In this document: positions 1 through 9,564 of the stretch, one piece after another
Layout: every line of letters begins with the position of its first letter
Position numbering within the stretch: position 1 is the first letter of the stretch
NCBI RefSeq assembly: GCF_001021975.1
Contig: NZ_CP009928.1
Span: forward strand, 2,980,001 to 3,044,000
Reading direction: 5' to 3'
DNA length: 64,000 bases
Source of the DNA: Chryseobacterium gallinarum
Lineage (GTDB): Bacteria > Bacteroidota > Bacteroidia > Flavobacteriales > Weeksellaceae
Notes under the pieces: generated by a model
What the model saw: only the letters and a program-made list of their open reading frames with translations
Databases searched by the model: none
Told to the model about the DNA's origin: nothing
Program-made: the position numbers and the translations under genes

Positions 1-526
1 CAAGATTTTTAAATACTTCCGGCTCATAGGTTGTAATAAGGGGACCTGCCATATAAACGGAGGGTAGGTTTTGTTTCTTTTTCAAAGCATCACGAAGTAA
101 AAGAAAATTATAGGTAGCACCGGGATCAATAACAGAAGTTATTCCCGCCCTTAAATAATGTTGAAGAAAATTTTCCATATTTTGATGCCCCCATTTAATC
201 TCCTCTTCATAGGGCACATGCTTCCTGAGATCAAGAGCATCCGGTCTGGTATAGATTCCGCCACTCTGGAAAAAATGAATATGGGAGTCTGTCATTCCCG
301 GGATCAGATACTTTCCTTCCCCGTTGATAATCGTAGAGTTCCGGGGAACTTTCACCTGTTTTCCGGATTTTACAGCTGTAATAATACCATTGGTGATGAC
401 AACGGTTTGTGCAGGGATCAATTTTTTATGGATTACATCTGCAACCGTTACATTTTCGATATACATCTGAGCCTGGATACCGGTGATGCATAAAACAAAA
501 ACAGTAATAAAAAGAAATTTTTTCAT
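1..526 (-). CDS. amidohydrolase family protein, secreted (partial, 3' end outside window)
   Basis: This gene reads leftwards from an ATG at 526 and stays open to the window edge, giving the first 175 residues. Residues 1-20 form a signal peptide ending GIQAQ, so the protein is probably periplasmic. The mature part starts with the small beta-sandwich typical of amidohydrolases (an ITNGIITAV-like strand near residue 45) and then shows the first metal-binding pair in DSHIHFF (H82, H84), the usual H-x-H of the TIM-barrel metallohydrolases. The catalytic C-terminal half lies outside, so the substrate cannot be predicted; imidazolonepropionase/dipeptidase-like secreted members are common in this phylum. 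The family assignment is good, the function open. Confidence 0.8.
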   Translation of the reverse strand, partial: MKKFLFITVFVLCITGIQAQMYIENVTVADVIHKKLIPAQTVVITNGIITAVKSGKQVKVPRNSTIINGEGKYLIPGMTDSHIHFFQSGGIYTRPDALDLRKHVPYEEEIKWGHQNMENFLQHYLRAGITSVIDPGATYNFLLLRDALKKKQNLPSVYMAGPLITTYEPEVFKNL

Positions 527-716
527 GGTTTCTATTAAGTGAGGTAAGAAGACAAAGATAATGAAAAGCACTATTGAGATGGATAATAATGTTTTTATAC
601 TTGTTTTATAAATAAATCAGTGATGGGATAACTTGGTGAATTCCGGATTCCACTTGGTAAACAATGGAAGAGTATACATAAAGTTTTAGTTACTTTGCAG
701 TAAAGATCTGAAATCC

Positions 717-2495
717 GTGAAATTAGTTTTTAAAATATTCATCATATCAATACTGGCAGCAGGAAATTTCCTTCCTGCCCAGGATAGCACAAGGGTTTCC
801 AAGGTATTAAAATCCGCTTCAAAGCTGAAAAAAGCAGTTGATAAAAATGATAATAAAGGAGTTGCCGATGCCTATGTAAGTATGGCCAATGATTACTATA
901 GACAGGGAAATTATGCTAAAAGTGAAGAATTTCTGATCAAAGCCAAGGTGATTTATCAAAACCTCAACGATAAGAAGAATCTGGAATCTGTTACCCGAAG
1001 ACTGGCTCAGGCTCAGGAAAAACAAAATAAAATAACTCCTGCCATCAGCAATTACAGTATGGCGGCGGAGATGGGATATAGCGCCAAAAGTAAAGCCGTT
1101 AATTCCAACGATGTGGCAAGGCTCTCTTCTCCCACATCGGAACAAAGGGCGGAAGCTATTCAGAATAATATTAATCTGAGTAAAAAAGAAAATGAACCGG
1201 CCGTTCTGGCGGACAGTTACAGCCAGCTTGCTGAGGTGAATATTCAGCAAAAAGATGTTTCCAAAGCTGAAGAAAACCTGAATAATGCCTATAAAATTTC
1301 TAAAAAAGAAGCCCCTCAGCAGGCATTGGAAATTAATCAGAAACTGGCTAATCTCTATATTGAAAATAAAAATTTTGATAAAGCCATTGAAGCCAAAAAA
1401 AAAGTATTGAAAGAAGACTTTGTCAAAGAAAACTCTCAGGAAAAGGTCAATCAGATTCAGGAACTGGCAGATATCTACATTAAAAAAAATGATCCTGAAG
1501 AAGCATTAGGATTATTAAAGAATGCCTACGGAATTGCTTTGGAAAAAGGCCATACCCTCGAAGCACAGAAAAGCGTGAAAAAGCTGGATAGCCTGTACGC
1601 AATCTCAGGAAATACAGATGCCTCAGTTCAGCTGTACAGGGATTTTCTGGGTAAGTTACCTGATCTCGTTTCTAAAGACAGAAGCCTTGTAGATAACAAA
1701 ATTCTTGAAGATACAGAACAAAGAATCGCTCAGCTGGAAAAGGAAAAGCAATTGAAAGATGAGCTTATCCGGAAGAAAAATGTTTTTAATTACGGATTAA
1801 TCGGGGCTTTAATTCTGTTAACAGGCTTGATGGTTATTATTTTCAGAACCCTGAAAAAGGTACGGGTTAAAAATAAAAAAATAGCTTTACAATCGCTACG
1901 TCGGGAGATGAACCCCCATTTTATTTTTAATAGCCTCAACAGTGTCAATCATTTTATAGCAACCAATAATGAATTGGAAGCCAATCAGTATCTGACCAAA
2001 TTTTCCAAGCTGATGCGCGGTGTGATGGAAAATTCAACCGAAGACTTTATTCCTTTTCAACAGGAACTTGACCTTCTTCAGAATTATCTCGCCCTCGAAA
2101 AAACACGTTTTGCCGATAAGTTTGATTATGAAATAAAGGTGGATGAAAGCCTGAATATGCAGAATCTGCAGGTTCCGGGTATGCTTGTACAGCCGTTTTT
2201 GGAAAATGCAATCTGGCATGGGCTACGCTACAGGAAAGAAAAAGGACTTCTGAAACTAAATTTTGAAAAAAGCGGACAAAACCTAAAAGTCATCATTGAA
2301 GACAACGGAATAGGAATAGAAGAAAGCAAAAAACAGAAAACCCGGCACCAAAAGACAAGGGAAGGAAGAGGAATGAAAAATACGCTGGAAAGAATACAAT
2401 TGCTGAATGATCTTTATAAAAAAGAAATTAGCTGTTCTGTAAAGGATAAAGAAATGGGCAATGGTGTTTTGGTTACCATTACAATGAACCTATAA
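717..2495 (+). CDS. TPR-containing LytS-type sensor histidine kinase
   Basis: A 592-residue sensor kinase. The GTG start is preferred because it keeps an N-terminal signal sequence (VKLVFKIFIISILAAG); the next in-frame Met is about 50 residues in. Residues 40-300 are rich in TPR-like helical repeats (periplasmic sensor), followed by a short coiled coil, one membrane helix near 356-377 and a His_kinase domain of the LytS/YehU type: the phospho-acceptor motif is MNPHFIFNSLNS with H401, then an N-box with NAIWHG and an ATP-lid region with DNGIGI. It lies 67 bases upstream of a LytTR response regulator, so the two form a two-component pair. A near-consensus -7 box (TTACTTTG, 690-697) sits 20 bases before the start. 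The signal sensed is unknown. Confidence 0.88.
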   Translation: MKLVFKIFIISILAAGNFLPAQDSTRVSKVLKSASKLKKAVDKNDNKGVADAYVSMANDYYRQGNYAKSEEFLIKAKVIYQNLNDKKNLESVTRRLAQAQEKQNKITPAISNYSMAAEMGYSAKSKAVNSNDVARLSSPTSEQRAEAIQNNINLSKKENEPAVLADSYSQLAEVNIQQKDVSKAEENLNNAYKISKKEAPQQALEINQKLANLYIENKNFDKAIEAKKKVLKEDFVKENSQEKVNQIQELADIYIKKNDPEEALGLLKNAYGIALEKGHTLEAQKSVKKLDSLYAISGNTDASVQLYRDFLGKLPDLVSKDRSLVDNKILEDTEQRIAQLEKEKQLKDELIRKKNVFNYGLIGALILLTGLMVIIFRTLKKVRVKNKKIALQSLRREMNPHFIFNSLNSVNHFIATNNELEANQYLTKFSKLMRGVMENSTEDFIPFQQELDLLQNYLALEKTRFADKFDYEIKVDESLNMQNLQVPGMLVQPFLENAIWHGLRYRKEKGLLKLNFEKSGQNLKVIIEDNGIGIEESKKQKTRHQKTREGRGMKNTLERIQLLNDLYKKEISCSVKDKEMGNGVLVTITMNL

Positions 2496-2562
2496 AGTAC
2501 AGGAATGGCAGATTGCATGGTTGGGTAAATATTCCTAATTTGCATCTGCAACCTATTATTCA

Positions 2563-3297
2563 ATGAAAATAAAAGCTGTAATTGTAGACGATGAAGTCAT
2601 CGCCAGGGAAGTCTTAAGAAGCTACCTTACAAAGTATTGTCCACAGGTGGAGATCCTGGGAGAAGCAGAAAATATCAAAGAAGCTGTACCCCTGATTGCG
2701 GAACAACAGCCACAATTGGTTTTCCTCGATGTAGAAATGCCATTCGGGAATGCTTTTGATGTGCTGGAAGCCACCAGGGATTTCTCCTATGAAACGATAT
2801 TTATTACTGCATTTTCACAATATTCACTACAGGCTTTAAATAAATCTGCCAGTTACTATATTTTGAAACCTATCGATATCCAGGAACTTATTCTGGCTGT
2901 TAATAAAGTAATGGAAAGCCTTGAGAAAAAAGAAGAACTTAACCGCAATAAAATACTGCTTGAAAACCTGAAATTAAAACCTGAAAAGCAACAGCTTATC
3001 CTGCCTACTTTGCAGGGATTTGATGTAGTGAAAACAGAAGATATTGTCAGGCTTCAGGCAGATGGAAACTTTACTCAGGTTTACCTTACCGACGGCTCAA
3101 AGAAGATGGTATGCCGCTTTTTGAAACATTTTGATGATTTACTGGAAAACCCTTTTGTGAGGGTCCATCGTTCCCATATTATCAATACAACTTTTGTGAA
3201 ATCTTACCATAAAAGCGGAACTGTCATGTTGTCTGATGATACGGAGATTGAAGTTTCCGGCAGTTTTAAAGATAACTTTTTGAAAGTATTCTCTTGA
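2563..3297 (+). CDS. LytTR-family response regulator
   Basis: A 244-residue DNA-binding response regulator. The receiver domain (about 1-120) shows the acidic pair VDDE near the N-terminus, the phospho-acceptor D56 in FLDVEMP, and the conserved Lys in YILKPID. The C-terminal part (about 145-244) is a LytTR domain (LQADGNFTQVYL, then FVRVHRSHIIN). It is encoded directly after a LytS-type kinase and is the probable output of that kinase. The family binds imperfect direct repeats; no target can be named from the window. The downstream lipocalin has its own promoter. Confidence 0.92.
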   Translation: MKIKAVIVDDEVIAREVLRSYLTKYCPQVEILGEAENIKEAVPLIAEQQPQLVFLDVEMPFGNAFDVLEATRDFSYETIFITAFSQYSLQALNKSASYYILKPIDIQELILAVNKVMESLEKKEELNRNKILLENLKLKPEKQQLILPTLQGFDVVKTEDIVRLQADGNFTQVYLTDGSKKMVCRFLKHFDDLLENPFVRVHRSHIINTTFVKSYHKSGTVMLSDDTEIEVSGSFKDNFLKVFS

Positions 3298-3327
3298 ATT
3301 TATTGTTTCTTAACAGGTTAAAGGCAT

Positions 3328-3335
3328 TATTTTTG
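3328..3335 (+). promoter_or_regulatory. -7 promoter box (TAnnTTTG) of the lipocalin gene
   Basis: TATTTTTG matches the Bacteroidota -7 consensus exactly and lies 34 bases upstream of the ATG at 3369. It supports the 3369 start over the in-frame upstream extension. Confidence 0.55.
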
Positions 3336-3368
3336 ACGTTTCAGGATAACCATACAAATATTTCTGTT

Positions 3369-3911
3369 ATGAAAACTTTTCATAAAATTATAGTTCCCGT
3401 CTCACTGGGGGCGCTGGGGCTCGTCATCTTTAGTTCATATTCTGTAGGAATTCCCAGAGGAGCGGTAGCTGTAAAGAACTTTGATATCAAAAAATACCTT
3501 GGAAAATGGTACGAAATTGCCCGCTTTGATTACCGTTTTGAGAAAAATATGGATAATGTCACAGCCGAATATTCTGAAAATTCCAATGGAACGGTCCAGG
3601 TAAAAAATAAAGGCTATGACTATGTAAAAAAAGTCTGGAATACTTCCATAGGAGAAGCAAAATTTGTAAAAGACCCTACGGAAGCCCGTTTAAAAGTTTC
3701 GTTTTTCAAACCCTTTTGGGCAGGATATAATGTGATAGATATCGATGACGAATATCAGTATGCGCTGGTAGTGGGAAGCAGTTTAAAATATCTCTGGATT
3801 CTCTCCCGTACAACAGTCCTTCCCGAAAGTATCAGACAAAGGTTTCTGGAAAAAGCAAGGAAAATAGGATATAACACGGATGAACTCATCTGGGTGAAGC
3901 ATAATCAGTAA
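3369..3911 (+). CDS. lipocalin family protein (Blc-like)
   Basis: A 180-residue lipocalin. Start chosen at the ATG at 3369, which begins a signal-anchor (MKTFHKIIVPVSLGALGLVIF) and follows a perfect -7 box; an in-frame extension to 3294 would overlap the previous gene. The lipocalin fold signature G-x-W is present in YLGKWYEIARFD (about 48-59), with the later strands KGYDYVKKVW and YALVVGSSLKYLWILSR typical of Blc/apolipoprotein D-type bacterial lipocalins. Unlike E. coli Blc, no lipobox Cys is visible, so it may be membrane anchored or secreted. Such proteins bind fatty acids or lysophospholipids; the role here is inferred from the family. Confidence 0.88.
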   Translation: MKTFHKIIVPVSLGALGLVIFSSYSVGIPRGAVAVKNFDIKKYLGKWYEIARFDYRFEKNMDNVTAEYSENSNGTVQVKNKGYDYVKKVWNTSIGEAKFVKDPTEARLKVSFFKPFWAGYNVIDIDDEYQYALVVGSSLKYLWILSRTTVLPESIRQRFLEKARKIGYNTDELIWVKHNQ

Positions 3912-3925
3912 ACAGATAGAAATCT

Positions 3926-3973
3926 CAAAAAGGTTAATCAGCGTATTGCAAGCTTTACCCATTAACCTTTTTG
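3926..3973. terminator. bidirectional terminator between convergent genes
   Basis: A perfect 13-base inverted repeat (CAAAAAGGTTAAT / ATTAACCTTTTTG) with A and T tracts on the two flanks lies between the convergent lipocalin gene and the gene at 3983-4456, and can serve both. Confidence 0.7.
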
Positions 3974-3982
3974 ATATTTGCT

Positions 3983-4456
3983 TTAGCTTCCAACATATTC
4001 CTTCCACTCCTCAAACCGATAATCAATAACCTGCTTCATCAGATCATAATTTTCGTAAGTGTCTTCGATATGATAAAACGTTTCATATTCATAATCATTT
4101 TCTTCCGCTTTGGTATCAAAAAGATTGACATAGTCGTCTGCAAATGAACTGAATCTATTCCCAAAATCTGTGTCATCAGCATAATAATCTTTTGCAAAAC
4201 TGTTCCCCAGATCATTCAGGTCATACTCGGAAAACTTTCCGTCACAAGAATCCATCACGAATTCTGCCCCGGTAATTTCCCTTCGTTTTAATTTTTCAAT
4301 TTCCTCCGCACTATCTTCTTTCAGCTGATCAGAAATCAGATCATTATGAATACACCAGTTTAGGAACATTCCTGTATGGGTGGCACCGTTTTTCTCAGGA
4401 AGTCCTTCGGGGAAATCACCCCCGTAATGCCATGAGGCATCATCATATTTAGACAT
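3983..4456 (-). CDS. conserved hypothetical protein (YDDASWHYGGDFPE family)
   Basis: A 157-residue acidic soluble protein with no signal peptide or membrane segment. The start is placed at the ATG at 4456 (MSKYDDASWHYGGDFPEGLP); an ATG four codons upstream is possible. The N-terminal pattern WHYGGDFPE, followed by GATHTGMFLNWCI, is recognisable as a widespread bacterial family of unknown function, often annotated as a DUF (DUF7832 may be the right name, not certain). It is transcribed divergently from cinA across a 100-base AT-rich gap. I do not assign a function. Confidence 0.7.
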   Translation of the reverse strand: MSKYDDASWHYGGDFPEGLPEKNGATHTGMFLNWCIHNDLISDQLKEDSAEEIEKLKRREITGAEFVMDSCDGKFSEYDLNDLGNSFAKDYYADDTDFGNRFSSFADDYVNLFDTKAEENDYEYETFYHIEDTYENYDLMKQVIDYRFEEWKEYVGS

Positions 4457-4558
4457 ACTTATAAACAATTTTCGTCAAAAATAGAAAAAATCAATTTATA
4501 TTGCCCGTCACCAAGAATTTTCCGTCATTTGTAAAAAGATTTTTTTCGAAGATAGAAT

Positions 4559-5809
4559 ATGGAAAAAGCTGTTCTGATCACCATCGGTGATGAAATCCTT
4601 TCCGGAAATACGATAGATACCAACTCTAATTTTATTGCTGCCGAGCTCAAAAATATAGGAATAAAAGTTATTCAGATTTTCACAATTTCAGATGAAATCG
4701 AAACCATTAAAAATACGTTAAAGATTGCTTTTGAAACAGGAGACCTGGTCATTACAACCGGAGGACTGGGGCCTACAAGAGATGACAAAACGAAAAAAGC
4801 GCTGGCAGAGTTTTTCGATGACGAAATTGCTTTGGATGAGGTCACTTTTAATCATTTGAAAGGTTATATGGAAAGAAGGGGACGCGCTGATATTCTGGAG
4901 AGAAACAGGGAACAGGCATTTGTTCCAGCAAAGTCCGTGGTCTTTCAAAACCATTACGGGACAGCACCCTGCATGATGATGGAGCAGAACGGAAAGCTGT
5001 CTTTTAGCCTTCCGGGAGTTCCCTATGAAGTAAAACCTTTAATCAAAGATCAGATTATTCCTTATTTGCAAGGGAGGTTCAGCCTTCATTATATTCATAC
5101 ACGGATTGTTTCTGTTGTAGGAATTCCTGAAAGTATTCTCGCAGATATCATTGAAGACTGGGAACTTGCTCTTCCCGGGAACCTGGCATTATCCTATCTT
5201 CCGGTCGGAACCCGTGTGAAGCTGAGACTTACAGCTTCCGGAGATAATGAAACAATTTTGAAACAGCAGACAGAAGACGAAATCCAGAAGCTATTGCCTT
5301 TGGTAAAAGGCCATGTTATTGCAACTTCAGAAGATAAGATAGAACAGATTCTGGCTGAAATGCTTACCGAAAAACAAATGACAATTGCTACGGCAGAAAG
5401 CTGTACCGGTGGTGAACTGGCCAAAATGATAACTTCGGTCCCGGGAAGTTCAAAACATTTTCTGGGAGGGGTAGTAGCTTATGCTACAGAGAAAAAGGTG
5501 AAAATTTTAAATGTTTCCCAGGAAACGGTAGATCAGTTTACTGTCGTGAGCGAACAGGTAGCACAGGAAATGGCGAAAGGCTGTCAGGAACTATTTGATT
5601 CCCACATTTCTTTATCCACTACGGGAGTGGCAGGCCCCGGAAAAGGTGAGGACGGTAAAGAAGTAGGAACGGTTTTCTATACGATAAGGGTCAATGAAAA
5701 AGAAGTAACTTCCAAATTGTATCTTCCCCACCTGGAGAGAGTTGATTTTATGGATTTTGTTTCCCAGAAAGTGATTCAGGATCTCGTAGGGCTTTTGATC
5801 AGCGGGTAA
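4559..5809 (+). CDS. cinA: CinA family protein, nicotinamide-nucleotide amidase
   Basis: A 416-residue two-domain CinA. The N-terminal domain (about 1-170) is the MoCF/COG1058 type (TIGDEILSGNTIDTN, then TTGGLGPTRDD). The C-terminal domain (about 255-414) is the PncC type with the nucleophile Ser in AESCTGGE (S281) and the TTGVAGPG loop. PncC deamidates nicotinamide mononucleotide to nicotinate mononucleotide for NAD recycling, and the N-domain is linked to ADP-ribose pyrophosphatase activity in some bacteria. Full length for the family. It is a stand-alone gene facing away from the gene at 3983-4456. Confidence 0.95.
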   Translation: MEKAVLITIGDEILSGNTIDTNSNFIAAELKNIGIKVIQIFTISDEIETIKNTLKIAFETGDLVITTGGLGPTRDDKTKKALAEFFDDEIALDEVTFNHLKGYMERRGRADILERNREQAFVPAKSVVFQNHYGTAPCMMMEQNGKLSFSLPGVPYEVKPLIKDQIIPYLQGRFSLHYIHTRIVSVVGIPESILADIIEDWELALPGNLALSYLPVGTRVKLRLTASGDNETILKQQTEDEIQKLLPLVKGHVIATSEDKIEQILAEMLTEKQMTIATAESCTGGELAKMITSVPGSSKHFLGGVVAYATEKKVKILNVSQETVDQFTVVSEQVAQEMAKGCQELFDSHISLSTTGVAGPGKGEDGKEVGTVFYTIRVNEKEVTSKLYLPHLERVDFMDFVSQKVIQDLVGLLISG

Positions 5810-5901
5810 TACCAGGAAAGGATATTTTTAATTTTTTTTTAATTAATTTTTATAGGGTTTTTCACGCTTTTTGAAAATAATTCATCAAAAAGTTCATAAA
5901 A

Positions 5902-8900
5902 GTGGAAAATTCCAAACAGATCTTTCAGACCAACAGCAAAAAACGCTGGAAGAGCGTACAATGGGGAAGCCGTATCTTTATTTTTACCGGATTACTGCTT
6001 TTTCTCGCTTTAGGGCTGATGATGGCTCTGGACAAAAGTCCTGAAATTCCTTTTAAAGAAGATTACAAAGCTATAATCACTGCCAATAAACCTTATCTTC
6101 AGGAAAATAAAATTTCGAGAGAATATAAAGGATTCAGAAGCTTTATTTCTGAAAAAACGATGCATACCAGCCTGGCCAAGATTGAAAAGGCAAGGGTCGA
6201 AAGATTTAAAAATCAAAACAGAAACTGGGCACAATTTCCGGGAGGGATCCGTTCTGCCTTCTACGTAGCGTGGGATCCCCAATCTTTAATGTCGTTAAAA
6301 CGGAATGTCAGACATGTTAATCTTGTTTTTCCCGAATGGTTCTTTTTGGATCCCAAAACAGGAAATCTGAAAACGAATGTTGATCCGGAAGGATATAAAG
6401 TGATCCGGAGAACAGGAGTGGCAACCATGCCTATTTTGAGTAATAATTTTGATAGGGAATTCCGTTCCGAAGGATTAAGAAAAGTACTTACAGATCCGCA
6501 GAAGAGAATGAATCTTATTCAGAAAATTACCCGGCAGTGCCAAAAATATCATTTCAAAGGTATTAATATTGACTTTGAGGATATGAATCTGGATTCTGAC
6601 GAAAACCTGATTGCCTTTATGAAAGAGCTTTCAGAAACATTCAGACAGAACAATATGCTGGTGACTATGGATATCATGACGGATAATGATGACTATAATA
6701 TCCGAAAACTGGATCCTTATGTAGATTACTTTGTTCTGATGGCCTATGATGAATATTCGGCAGGAAGTGATGCCGGTCCGGTTTCTTCCCAAAAATGGAT
6801 AGAAGAGCAAACCGGGAAAATTGTAAAGCAAACCTCACCACAGAAAATTATCCTGGGATTGGGGGCGTATGGATACGATTGGAGCTCCAATAAAGATGAC
6901 AATGCTTCCGTGACTTATATGCAGGCTATTACAAAAGCAAGCGCCAGTAAAGCAATAATCAATTTTGATGATAATACCTTTAATCTGAATTATTCGTACA
7001 CGGATTCTAAAAATAATACCCATACCGTATTTTTTAACGATGCTGCTTCTATTTTCAATACGATGCGATTTTCATCAGAATACCCGCTGGCGGGAACAGC
7101 CTTGTGGAGATTGGGAAGTGAAGACAGCAGGATCTGGAATTTTTATGACAAAGCCCTTACGTTTACCGGACTTTCAAAACTCAATCTCCAAACATTGGAA
7201 AATGTCAAAGGACAAACCATGGTGGATTACATCGGTGACGGTGAAGTGCTGGATGTACTGAATACTCCTCATGACGGAAAAATAGCACTGGAAATTGATT
7301 CTAAAGAAAAGATCATTACAGATGAAAATTATATTACCTATCCCAGCTCCTATGAAGTGAAAAAATATGGAGGAGCTCCTCAAAAAGAGCTGGTACTGAC
7401 ATTTGATGACGGACCGGATGAAATCTATACCCCGCAGATTCTGGATGTACTGTCTAAATATCATGTTCCGGCAGCCTTCTTTTTAGTAGGGTTAAATGCT
7501 GAGAAAAACCTTCCGTTAGTTAAAAGAATCTATCGTGAAGGTCATGAAATAGGAAACCATACCTTTACCCATGAGAATGTAGCTAAAGTAAGCCCGGAAA
7601 GAGCTTTGCTGGAATTAAAACTGACCAGACTCCTGATAGAATGTGTAACAGGACACAGCACCATTCTTTTCCGGGCTCCTTATAATGCCGACTCAGAACC
7701 CACCACTTCCGAAGAGATTATTCCGGTAGCACTGGCAAGAAAGCAAAATTATCTGGATATCGGAGAAAATATTGACCCGGAAGACTGGCAGCCCGGAATT
7801 ACATCTGATAAAATTGTAAAACGGATAATGGCCGGAATTAAACAGCAGAGAGGAAATATTATCCTGCTTCATGATGCCGGAGGAGAAACCAGGGAGGAAA
7901 CCGTGAAAGCCCTGAAAACTTTAATTCCAATGCTTCAGAAACAAGGATATCACTTTACCAATCTTACCAGTATCCTGCATAAGACAAAAAATGAACTGAT
8001 GCCGGAAGTACCTAAAACAAGATCCTACTATGTGATGCAGCTTAATCTGGTTTTGGCGACCATTATTTATGGGGTTAGCCGTTTTCTCGTTGCGCTGTTT
8101 ACCATCTTTATTATATTGGGGTTGATAAGATTATTGTTGATGGCCTACTGGGCTTTTAAGGAAAAAAAGAATGAAAGGAAACATGAAGGTTTTCCCGTTC
8201 TGAAATCATACCCGAAAGTTTCCATCATTGTTCCTGCCTATAACGAAGAAGTCAATATTGTATCATCCCTGAACAACCTGTTAAAACAGACTTACCCGAA
8301 TTTTAATATCATCATGGTAGATGACGGAAGTACTGACACCACATATGATAAAGCCAAAGAAGCATTTCCCAATCATCCTAAGCTGGAGATTTTTACCAAA
8401 ACCAATGGTGGAAAAGCAACGGCTTTAAATTTTGGAATTTCCCAAACTGATGCAGAATATGTGGTGTGTATAGATGCTGATACCAAATTGCAGCAGGATG
8501 CCGTAAAATATCTGATTGCCCGATTTTTAAATGCCCGCCCTGAAGAAAAAATTGCAGCGGTAGCAGGAAATGTAAAAGTAGGAAACACAGTAAACTGGCT
8601 TACAAAATGGCAGGCTATAGAGTATACGACCAGTCAGAATTTTGACAGGCTGGCTTACGCTCATATCAATGCCATAACAGTAATTCCGGGTGCTATCGGT
8701 GCATTCAGAAGATCAGTGATTATGGAAGCGGGCGGATATTCTTCAGATACACTGGCTGAAGATTGTGATATTACTGTGAAAATCTTAAAAGCAGGATATA
8801 CTGTTGCCAATGAAAACCGGGCCGTAGCAGTAACAGAAGCTCCGGAAACTGTAAAACAGTTCTTAAAACAGCGCTTCCGGTGGACCTATGGAATTATGCA

Positions 8901-9306
8901 GATGTTCTGGAAGCAAAAACAGACTTTCCTGAGTCCGAAACATAAAGGATTGGGCCTTTGGGCAATGCCTAATATCTTATTATTTCAATACATTATTCCG
9001 TTTTTTTCTCCATTGGCAGATCTTATCATGTTTTTTGGAATCTTATCCGGAAATGGAAGTAAAATATTTACCTATTATCTGATTTTTCTTCTGGTAGATG
9101 CTTCTTTGGCACTGGTTGCATTTATTATGCAGCGGGAGAAATGGGTTAATCTGATATATGTTGTTCCACAGAGATTCGGGTACAGATGGCTGATGTATAT
9201 TGTATTGTTTAAAAGTTTAAGAAAAGCATTGAAAGGCGAAATGCAGTCCTGGGGATTCCTGAAAAGGACAGGTAATGTAAAAGAGATAGCAGCTTCTAAT
9301 ATGTAA
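5902..9306 (+). CDS. three-domain polysaccharide synthase: GH18 - polysaccharide deacetylase - glycosyltransferase 2
   Basis: A 1134-residue membrane enzyme starting at GTG 5902 (a later start would lose the N-terminal membrane helix, about 24-42). Domains in order: glycoside hydrolase family 18 (about 115-430) with the D-x-E of the active site in NIDFED (D224, E226); a NodB/CE4 polysaccharide deacetylase (about 490-690) with TFDDGPD (D502, D503) and the metal-binding HTFTH (H553, H557); a membrane helix region (711-752); a GT2 processive synthase (about 772-1015) with DDGSTD (D807), DAD (D858, D860), LAEDCDIT and QRFRW near 990; then C-terminal membrane helices. The inferred topology places hydrolase and deacetylase outside and synthase inside. 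This resembles PgaB+PgaC (poly-N-acetylglucosamine) fused in one chain. The GH18 motif has N where the first Asp is usual. Substrate is inferred, not shown. Confidence 0.88.
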   Translation: MENSKQIFQTNSKKRWKSVQWGSRIFIFTGLLLFLALGLMMALDKSPEIPFKEDYKAIITANKPYLQENKISREYKGFRSFISEKTMHTSLAKIEKARVERFKNQNRNWAQFPGGIRSAFYVAWDPQSLMSLKRNVRHVNLVFPEWFFLDPKTGNLKTNVDPEGYKVIRRTGVATMPILSNNFDREFRSEGLRKVLTDPQKRMNLIQKITRQCQKYHFKGINIDFEDMNLDSDENLIAFMKELSETFRQNNMLVTMDIMTDNDDYNIRKLDPYVDYFVLMAYDEYSAGSDAGPVSSQKWIEEQTGKIVKQTSPQKIILGLGAYGYDWSSNKDDNASVTYMQAITKASASKAIINFDDNTFNLNYSYTDSKNNTHTVFFNDAASIFNTMRFSSEYPLAGTALWRLGSEDSRIWNFYDKALTFTGLSKLNLQTLENVKGQTMVDYIGDGEVLDVLNTPHDGKIALEIDSKEKIITDENYITYPSSYEVKKYGGAPQKELVLTFDDGPDEIYTPQILDVLSKYHVPAAFFLVGLNAEKNLPLVKRIYREGHEIGNHTFTHENVAKVSPERALLELKLTRLLIECVTGHSTILFRAPYNADSEPTTSEEIIPVALARKQNYLDIGENIDPEDWQPGITSDKIVKRIMAGIKQQRGNIILLHDAGGETREETVKALKTLIPMLQKQGYHFTNLTSILHKTKNELMPEVPKTRSYYVMQLNLVLATIIYGVSRFLVALFTIFIILGLIRLLLMAYWAFKEKKNERKHEGFPVLKSYPKVSIIVPAYNEEVNIVSSLNNLLKQTYPNFNIIMVDDGSTDTTYDKAKEAFPNHPKLEIFTKTNGGKATALNFGISQTDAEYVVCIDADTKLQQDAVKYLIARFLNARPEEKIAAVAGNVKVGNTVNWLTKWQAIEYTTSQNFDRLAYAHINAITVIPGAIGAFRRSVIMEAGGYSSDTLAEDCDITVKILKAGYTVANENRAVAVTEAPETVKQFLKQRFRWTYGIMQMFWKQKQTFLSPKHKGLGLWAMPNILLFQYIIPFFSPLADLIMFFGILSGNGSKIFTYYLIFLLVDASLALVAFIMQREKWVNLIYVVPQRFGYRWLMYIVLFKSLRKALKGEMQSWGFLKRTGNVKEIAASNM

Positions 9307-9497
9307 TCAGAGTTAGTTGAGAAAATTAAAAGATGGGTGATGGGAGATGGAAGGTGGAAGTCATGAATGTCATAAAAATGACTGCCACAACCTTTTTTAC
9401 CTTTACTCTTGGTAATGGTCAGCTAAAAGTTACTTCCAGCCTCATTCTCCGGCTTCGGACCCGCTTAAATTCTTATGATACTCTGACGTTATTTGTT

Positions 9498-9505
9498 TAA
9501 ATTTG
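9498..9505 (+). promoter_or_regulatory. -7 promoter box of the first M13 peptidase gene
   Basis: TAAATTTG fits TAnnTTTG exactly, 59 bases upstream of the ATG at 9565, in a non-coding gap that holds nothing else recognisable. Confidence 0.4.
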
Positions 9506-9564
9506 TTTTCATAAAAGTAACAAATAGTAAATAAATCATACATATTGTATAAATTGTTATCATA

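Noticed and set aside
819..1250. Antisense open frame inside the TPR-histidine kinase gene
   Set aside because: It is rich in Ile/Phe/Leu from the reverse reading of Lys/Glu-rich TPR codons, has no start context, and the sense frame has clear kinase motifs.
9307..9497. Possible RNA gene between the polysaccharide synthase and the M13 gene
   Set aside because: No stable hairpin series or tRNA-like fold could be drawn by eye; sequence is unremarkable.
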